In this document: positions 1 to 8,479 of the stretch, in pieces
Position numbering within the stretch: the first letter of the stretch is position 1
Layout: each line of letters opens with the position of its first letter
Assembly: GCF_001375515.1 (NCBI RefSeq)
Contig: NZ_CTDX01000015.1
Span: 124,001 to 188,000 of the forward strand
Reading direction: 5' to 3'
Origin: Bacillus kwashiorkori
Lineage (GTDB): Bacteria; Bacillota; Bacilli; Bacillales; Caldibacillaceae
Length of the DNA: 64,000 nucleotides
Notes under the pieces: model-generated
The model's database searches: none
What the model was told of the DNA's origin: nothing
What the model saw: only the letters and a program-made list of their open reading frames with translations
Translations under genes and position numbers: made by a program

Positions 1-497
1 TGATCGTATGCATTGACATAAATGGTCAGAAATACAATTCCAAAGCCCATTGTTACCCCAGAGAAAATTTCCCCGAGTGGCATTCTGGACAGTGGAATGG
101 GTCCGAATGTATATAAAATTCCAATGGCGAAACAAACCATTCCAATAAGCAGTACGAGCAAATCTGTACGAAATACTAACCAAATTCCGAGTGCCGTTGC
201 AATGGTTAATAAACTAATAATCGTAAAAATAACAATCCCCTCGGGAACATTCTTTTGCCCGATAATATTTCTTTCTTTTTTATATTCGACGGATTTCGCT
301 TTTCGATAATCCATGTAGTTATTGATCGCTGTAGTTGTCATATCAAAAATCAGCATCGCAGCAAAAAATATAAGTGTATTAAGAGGATGGAAAGTTTCAA
401 ACCGATAAACTGTAAATAAAAGCCCAACTAAAAATGGAAAAAAGCTAGCCAATTTCGTTTGAATTTCCACCAACTTCAAAAAAGTTTGTAAGGACAT
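1..497 (-). CDS. menA: 1,4-dihydroxy-2-naphthoate prenyltransferase (UbiA family), 3' part off the window
   Basis: Partial gene running off the left edge, about 165 codons visible and open throughout. It would attach a polyprenyl tail to dihydroxynaphthoate in the membrane, the step that makes demethylmenaquinone. The translation shows a hydrophobic UbiA-type start, then the Mg-diphosphate motif region NNYMDYRKAK at about residues 67-76, and further membrane segments. The ATG at 495-497 is preceded by AAAGGAACC. It lies 48 bp downstream of apbE on the same strand, and dmkB lies at 6154-7134. In Listeria the equivalent gene beside fmnA and pplA is dmkA, which makes the quinone used for extracellular electron transfer. 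I infer the same role. Whether it is the only MenA of the cell cannot be seen. Confidence 0.85.
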   Translation of the reverse strand, partial: MSLQTFLKLVEIQTKLASFFPFLVGLLFTVYRFETFHPLNTLIFFAAMLIFDMTTTAINNYMDYRKAKSVEYKKERNIIGQKNVPEGIVIFTIISLLTIATALGIWLVFRTDLLVLLIGMVCFAIGILYTFGPIPLSRMPLGEIFSGVTMGFGIVFLTIYVNAYD

Positions 498-545
498 AAT
501 CCGGTTCCTTTCTGAAAAATTTGAATTGTTGGGGACAGTCCCCCG

Positions 546-1604
546 CTAATAGTTGACTACTTCGAATTCGCTGTTTGTTACTTCGAATGTTTCTTTTAAT
601 CCAGATGTTAAGTAAATTTTTTTATCTTTACTGACGAATATTGCTTCGACATCGTCCATCGTTTCGACAAATTTCAATCCACCATCAATTCCTTTTGAAA
701 AAATCGCTGTTGATAAGGCGTCCCCATCCATTGATTTTTTCGTGATTACTGAAACACCGGCAATATCATTATTAAATGGATATCCATCTTCTGGGTTAAG
801 TAAATGGTGATATGTTTCCTCATCGACTTTTAAATAACGTTCATAAATTCCTGATGTAACGATGGATTTATTTGATTCGCGGATTACTCCGATCACTTCT
901 CCTCTTGATAAGAAGGGGTCTTGAATTCCTACACCCCATTCTTCTCCACTAGATGGACTTTTTCCCATTACGAAAATATTCCCACCGAGATCAATAATCG
1001 CCGTAGTAACACCGTTTTTCTTTAATAATTCTACTACTTCGTCCGTGATAAATCCTTTCGCAATAGCACCGAGGTCTAATTGCATATTTTCCTTATTTAG
1101 GAAAACAGTTTGTTCTTCTTTATTCATCTTCACTTGTTTATAGTCAATTAGTGGCAATACGTCATTTATTTCCGATTGGGATGGTTTCCGAGCATCCGGA
1201 AAACCAATACGCCATAAATTTGTTAACGGTCCGATAGAAATATCAAAAGATCCAGCTGATTTTTCACTGTAGTCTAATCCTGTTTCAATAAGTTCAAAGA
1301 TGTCCTTTGATACTTTCACCGGTTGCTTTCCAGCTTGATCATTAATTTTATCAACTTCCGAACTCGCTTCATTAACGGTAATGGAATTTGCTAATGTTTC
1401 CATTCGTTTAAAAGCAGCGTCTAGGACAGTTTCTTTATCTTTGTCATAAATTTTTAAATTTACGATTGTTCCCATCATAAATTCCGTTCTTTTATATGGA
1501 TTAGTTAACAAGTTTTCGTTTGTATTTTTATTTTGTCCTTGATTGCACCCAGCTAAGTTAATGAAGAGAAGTATGATAATGACAAAAGCTAATTTTTTTT
1601 TCAC
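546..1604 (-). CDS. apbE: FAD:protein FMN transferase, lipoprotein (ApbE/FmnA)
   Basis: ApbE-family enzyme, 352 aa, that transfers FMN from FAD onto a threonine or serine of an exported protein. The N-terminus is a lipoprotein signal with lipobox LAGC. Family motifs are clear: GAIAKGF then DLGGNIFVMG for FAD binding, and DGDALSTAIF in the C-terminal metal/active-site region. I prefer the GTG at 1602-1604, because GGGAG is 7 nt upstream; the TTG three bases earlier is the alternative. Its natural substrates sit next door: two PplA-type lipoproteins with TGATHS/SGATHS flavinylation motifs. Gene order with menA and pplA matches the Listeria EET locus, where the enzyme is called FmnA. Confidence 0.92.
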   Translation of the reverse strand: MKKKLAFVIIILLFINLAGCNQGQNKNTNENLLTNPYKRTEFMMGTIVNLKIYDKDKETVLDAAFKRMETLANSITVNEASSEVDKINDQAGKQPVKVSKDIFELIETGLDYSEKSAGSFDISIGPLTNLWRIGFPDARKPSQSEINDVLPLIDYKQVKMNKEEQTVFLNKENMQLDLGAIAKGFITDEVVELLKKNGVTTAIIDLGGNIFVMGKSPSSGEEWGVGIQDPFLSRGEVIGVIRESNKSIVTSGIYERYLKVDEETYHHLLNPEDGYPFNNDIAGVSVITKKSMDGDALSTAIFSKGIDGGLKFVETMDDVEAIFVSKDKKIYLTSGLKETFEVTNSEFEVVNY

Positions 1605-1694
1605 CAAATTTCTCCCAGTCCTTTCTAGTATTCAGTCTGTTCTTAAATAGATTGGACGGTTCGCCCCATACTTAGTAATAAAAGAAAATTTTTA

Positions 1695-1729
1695 AAAAAG
1701 ACTTTAGAGATAGTCTCCAAAGTCTTTTC
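1695..1729 (-). terminator. intrinsic terminator after pplA
   Basis: AAAAGACTTT pairs with AAAGTCTTTT around a short loop, and on the minus strand the hairpin is followed by a T-rich run. It ends the first pplA transcript before apbE, so apbE is read by partial readthrough or its own promoter. Confidence 0.75.
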
Positions 1730-1772
1730 TAAGTTGTTTTAAATTTATTTAAGGAAAATAATATTTTAGAGA

Positions 1773-2699
1773 TTATTTTTCAAATACGAAATTATCTACT
1801 TCAATAGGAGTAGTATTTCCTTTTTGTGCTGCATTTATTAATTGAGCAGCATACATTTTGAACGAATGTGAGGAATGAGTTGCACCTGTAACAACTGCCA
1901 CATCTCCAGCACTTTGTTTTTCAACTAAATCATTGCTTAATGCTGGAACGAAGTCTTGTGGACCAACACCAGATTTTTCAGTCATCGTTTTTTGATAATC
2001 TTCATCATCTGTTTTTAATTGGCCTTCTGCATTTACGTAGTTATAGTCAACTTCGGAGATTTTACCATCTTTAACAGTCATATTAATGTATGTTTTCCAA
2101 CCAGTGGAACCGATGTTTTTCTCCGCTAATTTGTACTCACCATCTTTTAATGCAGCTTGTGCATCAATTTCGATTGGAGTTGTGTCGCCTTTTTGTGCTG
2201 CCTGAATTAATTGTTGTGCATAGTTAATGAAGCTTTCCGCAGAATGAGTAGCACCAGTTACTACTTCTACTTGGCTTGCATCTTGTTTCTCAATTAATGC
2301 GTTATTTAATGCAGGAACGAATTCTTTAGGTCCTACACCTGTTTTATCAGACATCATTTTTTGATAGTTTTCATCTTCTGATTTTTTTGCACCATCTGCA
2401 TTGACATAATCATAGTTTGACTCAGTAATTTTACCATCTTTTACAGTGATGGAGAAATTCACTTTCCAACCATTTTTGTCTAATTCTTTTTCTGATAAAG
2501 TATAAGTACCGTCTTGAAGAGGAGCACCTGCTAGTAATTTTTTAGTAGTCTCTTCTTTGTTAGTAGTAGTATTTTCTACTTTAGCCTCATCTTTTTTGAC
2601 TTTATCGCCACTCGCGCTATCGTCACTGCCGCATGCGCCTAAGAAAAGACCAGCAGAGAGTGTTAATGCCGCAATTGCAGAAATTTTTCTTAATTTCAT
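1773..2699 (-). CDS. pplA: PplA-type lipoprotein with two FMN-binding domains (copy 1)
   Basis: Surface lipoprotein of 308 aa that should carry two covalent FMN groups and pass electrons from the membrane quinone pool to outside acceptors. A signal peptide ends in lipobox LGAC (Cys23); a charged linker to about residue 54 follows; then two tandem FMN-binding repeats (about 57-170 and 180-300). Each repeat ends in TGATHS, with the predicted flavinylated threonines at about residues 151 and 274. ApbE just downstream is the expected modifying enzyme. I start at the ATG at 2697-2699 because AGGAAAGGTGAT precedes it; the upstream in-frame ATG would put extra residues before the signal peptide. It is divergent from ndh2, and both promoters carry Rex-like palindromes. 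PplA is known in Listeria EET; the electron-transfer role here is inferred from this full context. Confidence 0.9.
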   Translation of the reverse strand: MKLRKISAIAALTLSAGLFLGACGSDDSASGDKVKKDEAKVENTTTNKEETTKKLLAGAPLQDGTYTLSEKELDKNGWKVNFSITVKDGKITESNYDYVNADGAKKSEDENYQKMMSDKTGVGPKEFVPALNNALIEKQDASQVEVVTGATHSAESFINYAQQLIQAAQKGDTTPIEIDAQAALKDGEYKLAEKNIGSTGWKTYINMTVKDGKISEVDYNYVNAEGQLKTDDEDYQKTMTEKSGVGPQDFVPALSNDLVEKQSAGDVAVVTGATHSSHSFKMYAAQLINAAQKGNTTPIEVDNFVFEK

Positions 2700-2725
2700 A
2701 TTTATCACCTTTCCTACGTTTTTTC

Positions 2726-2743
2726 TTGTGAAAATATTCACAT
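2726..2743. promoter_or_regulatory. Rex-like operator in the pplA leader
   Basis: TTGTGAAAATATTCACAT matches the Rex consensus TTGTGAAWWWWTTCACAA at every position but the last. It lies 13 bases downstream of the pplA -10 element, inside the leader, where a bound repressor would block transcription. Rex is the NADH/NAD-sensing repressor of Firmicutes. Binding is inferred. Confidence 0.65.
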
Positions 2744-2756
2744 TGGGTACGAAACT

Positions 2757-2785
2757 ATATTACATCATGTTTGAGAAAATGTAAA
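2757..2785 (-). promoter_or_regulatory. promoter of pplA
   Basis: On the minus strand TTTACA (2780-2785) and TAATAT (2757-2762) are separated by exactly 17 bp, a good sigma-A promoter upstream of the Rex-like palindrome and the pplA start. Confidence 0.65.
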
Positions 2786-2919
2786 TATGTATTTTACACT
2801 TATTTTATGAGAATATGAATATATTACTCGTATGCTTGAATAAATCAATAGACTACGTGATAATTTAAACACTAAGAAAAAATTCCAGTGAAAAAGTTGT
2901 GATTATTTTATAAAAGTTA

Positions 2920-2948
2920 TAGACAAATAGAGAAAGACAAGGTAAAAT
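2920..2948 (+). promoter_or_regulatory. promoter of ndh2
   Basis: TAGACA (2920-2925) and TAAAAT (2943-2948) with a 17-bp spacer give a plausible sigma-A promoter, 10 bp upstream of the second Rex-like palindrome and 64 bp before the ndh2 start. Confidence 0.6.
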
Positions 2949-2958
2949 ATACAGGTCA

Positions 2959-2976
2959 TTGTTAATAATTTCACAA
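2959..2976. promoter_or_regulatory. Rex-like operator upstream of ndh2
   Basis: TTGTTAATAATTTCACAA differs from TTGTGAAWWWWTTCACAA only at position 5. It begins 10 bp after the -10, so it covers the transcription start zone. B. subtilis Rex is known to repress ndh, which makes NADH-responsive control of this NADH dehydrogenase sensible; binding itself is inferred. Confidence 0.6.
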
Positions 2977-3012
2977 TCATATTTACAGTATAAATAATAT
3001 ATAAGGAGTGCA

Positions 3013-4902
3013 ATGTTAATGGCAGAGAAAAACATTGTTATCATCGGTGCAGGTTATGCAGGTGTTCATGCCGCAAAAAAACTTGCTAAGAAATATAAAA
3101 AAGATGATTCAGTTTCTATTACATTAATTGATCGTCATTCATATCATACGATGATGACGGAATTACATGAAGTAGCCGCTCATCGTGTGGAACCAGACGC
3201 CATTCAATTTGATTTGCGTCGATTATTTAATCGTACAAAAGTGAATCTTGTCACAGATAACGTAACCCATGTTGATTATGACAAAAAAGTAGTGACTACA
3301 GAACATGGAACATATCCATTTACCTATTTAATTTTAGGTATGGGTGGAGAACCAAATGACTTTGGAACTCCTGGTGTGAAAGAACACGGTTTTACCCTTT
3401 GGTCATGGGAAGATGCAGTTATTTTACGTGAACATATTGAAAAAACGGTTCAAAAAGCAGCAACTATTCGCGATGAAAAAGTTCGCCGTGCAATGTTAAC
3501 ATTCACCGTTTGCGGATCAGGTTTTACTGGAGTAGAAATGATCGGTGAACTATATGAATGGAAAGTACGTCTAGCAAAAGATAATAAGATTGATGAAGAT
3601 GAAATCAGCCTTTATTTAGTTGAAGCTGCTCCAACGATTTTAAATATGTTAGATCGTAAAGATGCGGATAAAGCTGAAAAATATATGGTGAAAAAAGGTA
3701 TTCAAATATTAAAGAGCTCTCCAATCGTGGAAGTAAAAGAGGACCGGGTATTATTAAAATCTGGTCAGGAATTACCAACATATACACTTATCTGGACAGC
3801 AGGAGTAAAAGCAAACTCTGATACGAAAGATTATGGCATGGAAACAGCAAGAGCTGGACGCTTGAAAGTAAATGAATATATGGAAGCAGAAGGCCGTGAA
3901 AATGTATATGTCGTTGGAGACTTAGCTTATTTTGAAGAAGAGCCAGGAAAACCAACACCACAAATTGTTGAAGCAGCAGAACAAACAGCGATGACTGCAG
4001 CGAAAAGTATTATTGCTGAAATTAGCGGTGGTGAAAAAGTACCGTATAAAGGAAAATATCATGGTTTCATGGTTTCTATCGGTGCGCGCTACGGTGTAGC
4101 AAATTTAAGTGGAATTCGCTTGAGTGGTTGGTTAGCAATTTTCATGAAACATATGGTTAACCTATACTATTTCTTCGGTATTCGTAGTGGTTACTATATG
4201 TTCCAATACGTGATGCACGAATTTTTCCATACGAAAGATAAACGTAATATTTTCCGTAATTTCACCAACCGTTATGGAAACGTACTTTGGAGTTTCCCAC
4301 TCCGCTTGTTTGTCGGTGGTTTCTGGTTAATAGAAGCTGGTTCCAAAATTTGGGGAGCATCTACTTGGAAAGAAGCAACATCCAGCTGGTCTAATGTCAA
4401 ATTATTATTTAAAGGCTTAGGTGAAGATTCTTGGTTAGTTGGTTCCACTGTACGCATGCCATTTGAGTGGTTACAAACTACAACTAGTGGAGCAACTAGT
4501 GGTGCAAGTGCTTCGGAATCAGCTGTCGAATGGGCAACACCTATTTTAAGTAAAATGCCAGGTTGGTTCGAATGGTTTATGCAAATTGTATTACCAAATG
4601 CTGATATGGCAGTATTCATGCAAAAAGTAGTCGTCTTTATTGAGTTAGGTATCGGTTTAGCGTTAATCGGTGGCTTATTCACTTGGATTGCAAGTGCAGC
4701 AAGTGCTGGATTCCTAGTAATGTTCACTCTAAGTGCAATGCTTGGTTGGGATAAAGTTTGGGCATTACCTGCTTCAATCGCATTATTAAATGGTTCTGGT
4801 CGAACATTAGGATTAGATTATTGGGTTGTTCCATTTTTACAAAATAAATTAGGTAAAGCATGGTACGGTAAAGAGGAATCAATATATAAAGACGATAAAT
4901 AA
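3013..4902 (+). CDS. ndh2: membrane-anchored type II NADH dehydrogenase Ndh2 of the EET locus (copy 1)
   Basis: NADH:quinone oxidoreductase with a C-terminal membrane domain, 629 aa, clearly longer than the roughly 400-aa housekeeping Ndh. The N-terminal two-thirds is the FAD/NADH enzyme: dinucleotide fold IIGAGYAGVHAAKKL near residue 8, NADH site VCGSGFTGVE near 173 and second FAD motif YVVGDLAYFE near 300. From about residue 400 it becomes hydrophobic, with several membrane segments resembling a DoxX-like fold. In Listeria this architecture feeds electrons from NADH into demethylmenaquinone dedicated to EET. AAGGAG lies 4 nt before the ATG at 3013 and 10 nt before the ATG at 3019; either may be used. 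It opens the unit ndh2-eetA-eetB-dmkB and has a 623-aa paralogue at 8480. Confidence 0.92.
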   Translation: MLMAEKNIVIIGAGYAGVHAAKKLAKKYKKDDSVSITLIDRHSYHTMMTELHEVAAHRVEPDAIQFDLRRLFNRTKVNLVTDNVTHVDYDKKVVTTEHGTYPFTYLILGMGGEPNDFGTPGVKEHGFTLWSWEDAVILREHIEKTVQKAATIRDEKVRRAMLTFTVCGSGFTGVEMIGELYEWKVRLAKDNKIDEDEISLYLVEAAPTILNMLDRKDADKAEKYMVKKGIQILKSSPIVEVKEDRVLLKSGQELPTYTLIWTAGVKANSDTKDYGMETARAGRLKVNEYMEAEGRENVYVVGDLAYFEEEPGKPTPQIVEAAEQTAMTAAKSIIAEISGGEKVPYKGKYHGFMVSIGARYGVANLSGIRLSGWLAIFMKHMVNLYYFFGIRSGYYMFQYVMHEFFHTKDKRNIFRNFTNRYGNVLWSFPLRLFVGGFWLIEAGSKIWGASTWKEATSSWSNVKLLFKGLGEDSWLVGSTVRMPFEWLQTTTSGATSGASASESAVEWATPILSKMPGWFEWFMQIVLPNADMAVFMQKVVVFIELGIGLALIGGLFTWIASAASAGFLVMFTLSAMLGWDKVWALPASIALLNGSGRTLGLDYWVVPFLQNKLGKAWYGKEESIYKDDK

Positions 4903-4912
4903 GTTGTTTGTT

Positions 4913-4942
4913 AAGAGAGAGGGAGAGATTCCTCCCTCTTCT
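4913..4942 (+). terminator. intrinsic terminator-like hairpin after ndh2
   Basis: AGAGGGAG and CCTCCCTCT form a G/C-rich hairpin just after the ndh2 stop. The following T run is poor, so it may attenuate rather than stop transcription into eetA. Confidence 0.5.
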
Positions 4943-5048
4943 TATGTTTTAAGAACCTTTTCTCATGATCAGCTTCGCAAAAAAATAGGATTAGCTTCTG
5001 TAGTACATACTATGAATAGAAACAGTATTGGAAGGGAGGATTTTTTCA

Positions 5049-5465
5049 ATGAGATCTTATTATCGAATGATTAAACGATGGGATATAATTGTCGTTACAT
5101 TGCTCGTAATACTATCTTTCCTCCCAGTTGTTATTTTTACTTATGCACAAACAGAAAAGTCTACGGAAGATGCAATTAAAGTTGCCGTTATTTCGTTGAA
5201 TAATAAGGAAATAAAAAGGGTTACACTTACTGGGCACCAAGGAACAGAAATTTTTGACGTTCACGGTCACGGTGATGATGTAAATACCATTGAAATAATA
5301 GATGAAAAAATTCGAATTAAAAGTGCAAACTGTTCGGATCAAGTTTGTGTAAGAACAGGTTATATTACAAAACCTGGAAAAACAATTGTTTGCTTGCCAC
5401 ATAAATTAATTATTGAAATCCAAACGGTTGATGGAGAAACGGAAGATTTAATTATTAGTTCTTAA
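5049..5465 (+). CDS. eetA: EetA-like membrane protein with NusG domain II fold
   Basis: Small exported protein of 138 aa. One N-terminal membrane anchor (about residues 12-34) is followed by a NusG domain II-type beta domain facing outside. That domain has a conserved cysteine region, NCSDQVCVRTG followed by CLPHKL. It matches EetA of the Listeria EET locus, where EetA and EetB are thought to mediate electron transfer through or out of the membrane; the biochemical role is not settled. I start at the ATG at 5049 because GGGAGGA lies just upstream; the longer frame would begin with TTG inside the ribosome binding region. It sits between ndh2 and eetB. Confidence 0.85.
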   Translation: MRSYYRMIKRWDIIVVTLLVILSFLPVVIFTYAQTEKSTEDAIKVAVISLNNKEIKRVTLTGHQGTEIFDVHGHGDDVNTIEIIDEKIRIKSANCSDQVCVRTGYITKPGKTIVCLPHKLIIEIQTVDGETEDLIISS

Positions 5466-5601
5466 TTCCTATTGTCGATTATTCATTCCCCAGCGGAAAA
5501 ATGATTCGATAATACCAATTTGATGGCAAGTAATTGTATTATTTGATTTTTATTTCACTAGCGCACATTTTAATGGCTGATTTTATAAGGGGGAATGGCA
5601 A

Positions 5602-6135
5602 ATGACTAAAAATCAACGATTAGTATATATTGCTTTACTATCTGCACAAGCAGTAATTATTAGCCTTGTCGAACGAGCCATTCCATTCCCATTTGCAGTA
5701 GCACCTGGTGCGAAATTAGGTTTAGCAAACATAATCACATGTATGGCTTTGTATACATTATCAACAAAAGATGTATTAAAAGTTATTATCATTCGCTTAA
5801 CGTTAGCAACTCTTCTAGGGGGAACGATTTCCACATTTATGTATAGTGCAGCTGGAGCAATGCTTAGTTTTTTTGGAATGTGGTTAGTGAAAAAACTAGG
5901 TCCCACACGAGTTAGCTTAATTGGCGTTAGCACTGCAGGAGCTGTCTTACATAATGTCGGTCAGCTAACCGTTGCTAGCTGGATAGCACAAACTTGGACG
6001 GTACTTTTATATTTACCTGTATTATCTTTTATCGGGATATTAGCAGGAATTGCTATCGGTGTAGTAGCGAATTATTTATTAACCCATGTGGAAAAATTAC
6101 ATTACTATCGTTATTTGCAAGAGGTCCATGAATAG
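5602..6135 (+). CDS. eetB: EetB-like Gx transporter family membrane protein
   Basis: Polytopic membrane protein of 177 aa with about five hydrophobic segments, of the Gx transporter family, which databases often label heptaprenyl diphosphate synthase component I. The start carries PFPFAVAPGAKLGLANI, a typical family segment, and the C-terminus is a short basic tail. ATG at 5602 is preceded by AAGGGGG. It lies 136 bp after eetA and 18 bp before dmkB, the Listeria arrangement eetA-eetB-dmkB. In Listeria EetB is required for EET; whether it conducts electrons, flavin or quinone is not known. It resembles ECF S-components, which is why a transport role is plausible. Confidence 0.85.
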   Translation: MTKNQRLVYIALLSAQAVIISLVERAIPFPFAVAPGAKLGLANIITCMALYTLSTKDVLKVIIIRLTLATLLGGTISTFMYSAAGAMLSFFGMWLVKKLGPTRVSLIGVSTAGAVLHNVGQLTVASWIAQTWTVLLYLPVLSFIGILAGIAIGVVANYLLTHVEKLHYYRYLQEVHE

Positions 6136-6153
6136 CATGGAGGAGGTACGACG

Positions 6154-7134
6154 ATGCATGTTCACCCAATGTGGAATACCTACCCAGATTTACAACAAGA
6201 CTTACTCGAAGTTGTTCGTTTAATTGATAAAAGCATTCACATTCGTAATAAAAGAATAGAGAAAATAATTAGTGAACAAATACATTCCGGCGGGAAATTA
6301 TTACGTCCTGCTTATGCTTTACTCAGTTCGAAAATTGGCAAGGAAACAAATAAAGAAAGAGCAATTGCTGTTGCAGCAGCATTGGAATGTTTGCACATGG
6401 CAACACTTGTTCATGACGATGTTATCGATGAGGCTGAAACGAGACACAATATACCTGCGATCCATACAGAATATGGTAATAAGTTTGCCATTTATGCTGG
6501 TGATTATTTATTCTGTCTCTGTTTTCAAATCCTTGCAAAACACGCATCCTCTGTTTCTAATTTAGAGTTCAATACCCGTGGCATGGAAAAAATCCTAACT
6601 GGAGAACTGGATCAACTCCATTCTAGATATGAGCGTCCGGAATCTGTGAAAAATTACTTATCACGAATTTCTGGAAAAACGGCACAACTTTTTGCCATTA
6701 GCTGTTATGCTGGAGCGGTAGAAAGTAATGCAAATCGCAAGTTAACAATGATAGCATGGAATATGGGGCATTACATCGGTATGGCTTTTCAAATTATGGA
6801 CGATGTGCTCGATTACAAAGGAGATAGCCAAAAAGTTGGAAAACCAGTGTTAAGTGACTTTCGTCAAGGAATTTATACGTTACCACTCATTTATGCCTTA
6901 CGAGAAAACCCTGTTGTATTTGAACCGCTGTTAGAAAAAAGGGACGACTTAACAGAAGAAGATATTGACAATCTGTTAAATTTAATTAATAAATACGACG
7001 GTGTTAAAAAAGCAGAAAAACTTGCTGAAAGATACACAAAAAAGGCAATAAAAGAAATTGGGAAATTACCCGAGGGGCAATATAAAGAAACATTACTTGC
7101 TTTGACGAACTTTTTATTAGAGCGAAAAATGTAA
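6154..7134 (+). CDS. dmkB: polyprenyl diphosphate synthase (DmkB-like)
   Basis: Trans-isoprenyl diphosphate synthase, 326 aa, which makes the polyprenyl chain used by MenA. Both aspartate-rich motifs are intact: HDDVIDEAETRH near residue 88 and MDDVLDYKGD near residue 215, together with GGKLLRP near residue 48. ATG at 6154 follows GGAGGAGG. It is the last gene of the ndh2-eetA-eetB-dmkB unit and is closed by a strong terminator. With menA it forms the quinone-tail branch of the EET locus, which in Listeria is separate from the quinone supply for aerobic respiration. Chain length cannot be read from the sequence with certainty. Confidence 0.9.
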   Translation: MHVHPMWNTYPDLQQDLLEVVRLIDKSIHIRNKRIEKIISEQIHSGGKLLRPAYALLSSKIGKETNKERAIAVAAALECLHMATLVHDDVIDEAETRHNIPAIHTEYGNKFAIYAGDYLFCLCFQILAKHASSVSNLEFNTRGMEKILTGELDQLHSRYERPESVKNYLSRISGKTAQLFAISCYAGAVESNANRKLTMIAWNMGHYIGMAFQIMDDVLDYKGDSQKVGKPVLSDFRQGIYTLPLIYALRENPVVFEPLLEKRDDLTEEDIDNLLNLINKYDGVKKAEKLAERYTKKAIKEIGKLPEGQYKETLLALTNFLLERKM

Positions 7135-7156
7135 AAACATTTTTTTATGAATGTTG

Positions 7157-7197
7157 AAAATGTCCGTTATCAATATAGGTAGCGGACATTTTTGTTT
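7157..7197 (+). terminator. intrinsic terminator after dmkB
   Basis: AAAATGTCCG pairs with CGGACATTTT around a 16-nt loop and runs into T-rich sequence; it ends the EET operon. Confidence 0.85.
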
Positions 7198-7202
7198 GTC
7201 AA

Positions 7203-7231
7203 CAAAAAAAGGCCTGTCTTGAAACAGACCT
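7203..7231 (-). terminator. intrinsic terminator of pplA copy 2
   Basis: Read on the minus strand, AGGTCTGT and ACAGGCCT form a hairpin followed by seven T residues, downstream of the second pplA. Confidence 0.8.
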
Positions 7232-7308
7232 ATATAAGAGAGCCTATATTAAGTTTTTTTATAAGTTAATCTAAACACAAGTATCAACTAACACCCACAC
7301 TTATATTA

Positions 7309-8220
7309 TTATTTTTCAAAAACGATGTTATCAACTTCAATAGGAGTTTGATCGCCTTTTTGTGCGGCATTGATTAACTGTTGGGCATATAATTTAAATG
7401 TATGAGTAGAATGGGTTGCGCCGCTGATTACACTAATTGCTAATGGATCTTGCTTTTCTACCAACGCTTCACTTAAACGAGGTATATATTCCTTTGGACC
7501 TATATTCACTTTTTCACTCATCGCTTTTTGATACCCTTCATCGTCCGTTTTTAGCTTACCTTCTGCATTTAAATTGTTGTAATCAACTTGTGTTATTTTT
7601 CCACCCTCTACGGTAATGTTTAAGTATGTTTTCCAGCCATTAGCATCTAAGTTTTTCTCCGTTAGTTTATATACTCCGTCTTTTAAAGGTGAGGTGTTTG
7701 CAATTTCAATTGGAGTTGTATTGCCTTTTTGCGCTGCTTGCATTAACTGTTGCGCATAGTTAATGAAGTTCTCTGAAGAGTGAGTTGCACCTGTAACTAC
7801 ATCTACTTGTTTTGCATCTTGTTTTTCTTCTAATTGTTTATTTAAATCTGGAATATAATCCTTTGGCCCTGTTCCTGTTTTTTCACGCATTGCTTTATCA
7901 TAATTTTCGTCTTCAGACTTAAGTTTTCCGTCTGCATTAACGTAATCATATTCAGATTTTGTTATTTTTCCTTTATCAACGGTAATTCGAAAATTAACCT
8001 TCCAACCATTTTCATCAAAGTCATTTTCAGTTAAAGTATATACTCCGTCTTGTAATGGTGCTCCGGCAACAATTTTCTTGTCTGTTTGCTCCGTTTTTGC
8101 AGCATTGTCAGGATCTTTCTTGTCGGTATTATTATCTTTTCCTTTGTCATCGTTACCACCACAAGCGGCGAGTAGGAGTACGAAAAAAATGACCATTATT
8201 GATAACCATTTACTCTTCAT
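7309..8220 (-). CDS. pplA: PplA-type lipoprotein with two FMN-binding domains (copy 2)
   Basis: Second flavin lipoprotein, 303 aa, colinear with copy 1. The signal peptide ends in lipobox LAAC; an acidic/lysine linker and two FMN-binding repeats follow. Flavinylation motifs are TGATHS in the first repeat and SGATHS in the second, so both threonines are kept. The ends of the two copies are almost identical (TPIEVDN-VFEK), showing they are paralogues. It is divergent from the second ndh2 and again the pair faces outwards, which points to duplication of a whole pplA-ndh2 module. I see no close Rex palindrome in front of it, unlike copy 1. Confidence 0.88.
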   Translation of the reverse strand: MKSKWLSIMVIFFVLLLAACGGNDDKGKDNNTDKKDPDNAAKTEQTDKKIVAGAPLQDGVYTLTENDFDENGWKVNFRITVDKGKITKSEYDYVNADGKLKSEDENYDKAMREKTGTGPKDYIPDLNKQLEEKQDAKQVDVVTGATHSSENFINYAQQLMQAAQKGNTTPIEIANTSPLKDGVYKLTEKNLDANGWKTYLNITVEGGKITQVDYNNLNAEGKLKTDDEGYQKAMSEKVNIGPKEYIPRLSEALVEKQDPLAISVISGATHSTHTFKLYAQQLINAAQKGDQTPIEVDNIVFEK

Positions 8221-8479
8221 AAAAATCCCTTCCTTTCCATTTTCCTAACCTTTTCGTAAAGTATGTTTCAATACAGAACACAAGCAGGTGATAAGAACTT
8301 AATTCTAGATTGTGCGCCTTGATAAAATCTATGCATTTGTTTTTATATCAATTGTTACCGTAATGAAGAGCGATTAAAATCTGCATAATATCGCTTGTTT
8401 CGGAAAAACTCAAAAAGAGAGGGATACTACTTTAAATGGAAAATGAATTCTTTATCATGTGGAATGTGAGGTAATTGCA

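Noticed and set aside
8221..8479. Rex site in front of the second pplA/ndh2 pair
   Set aside because: Only TTGTG half-sites without a matching second half were found, so none is claimed.
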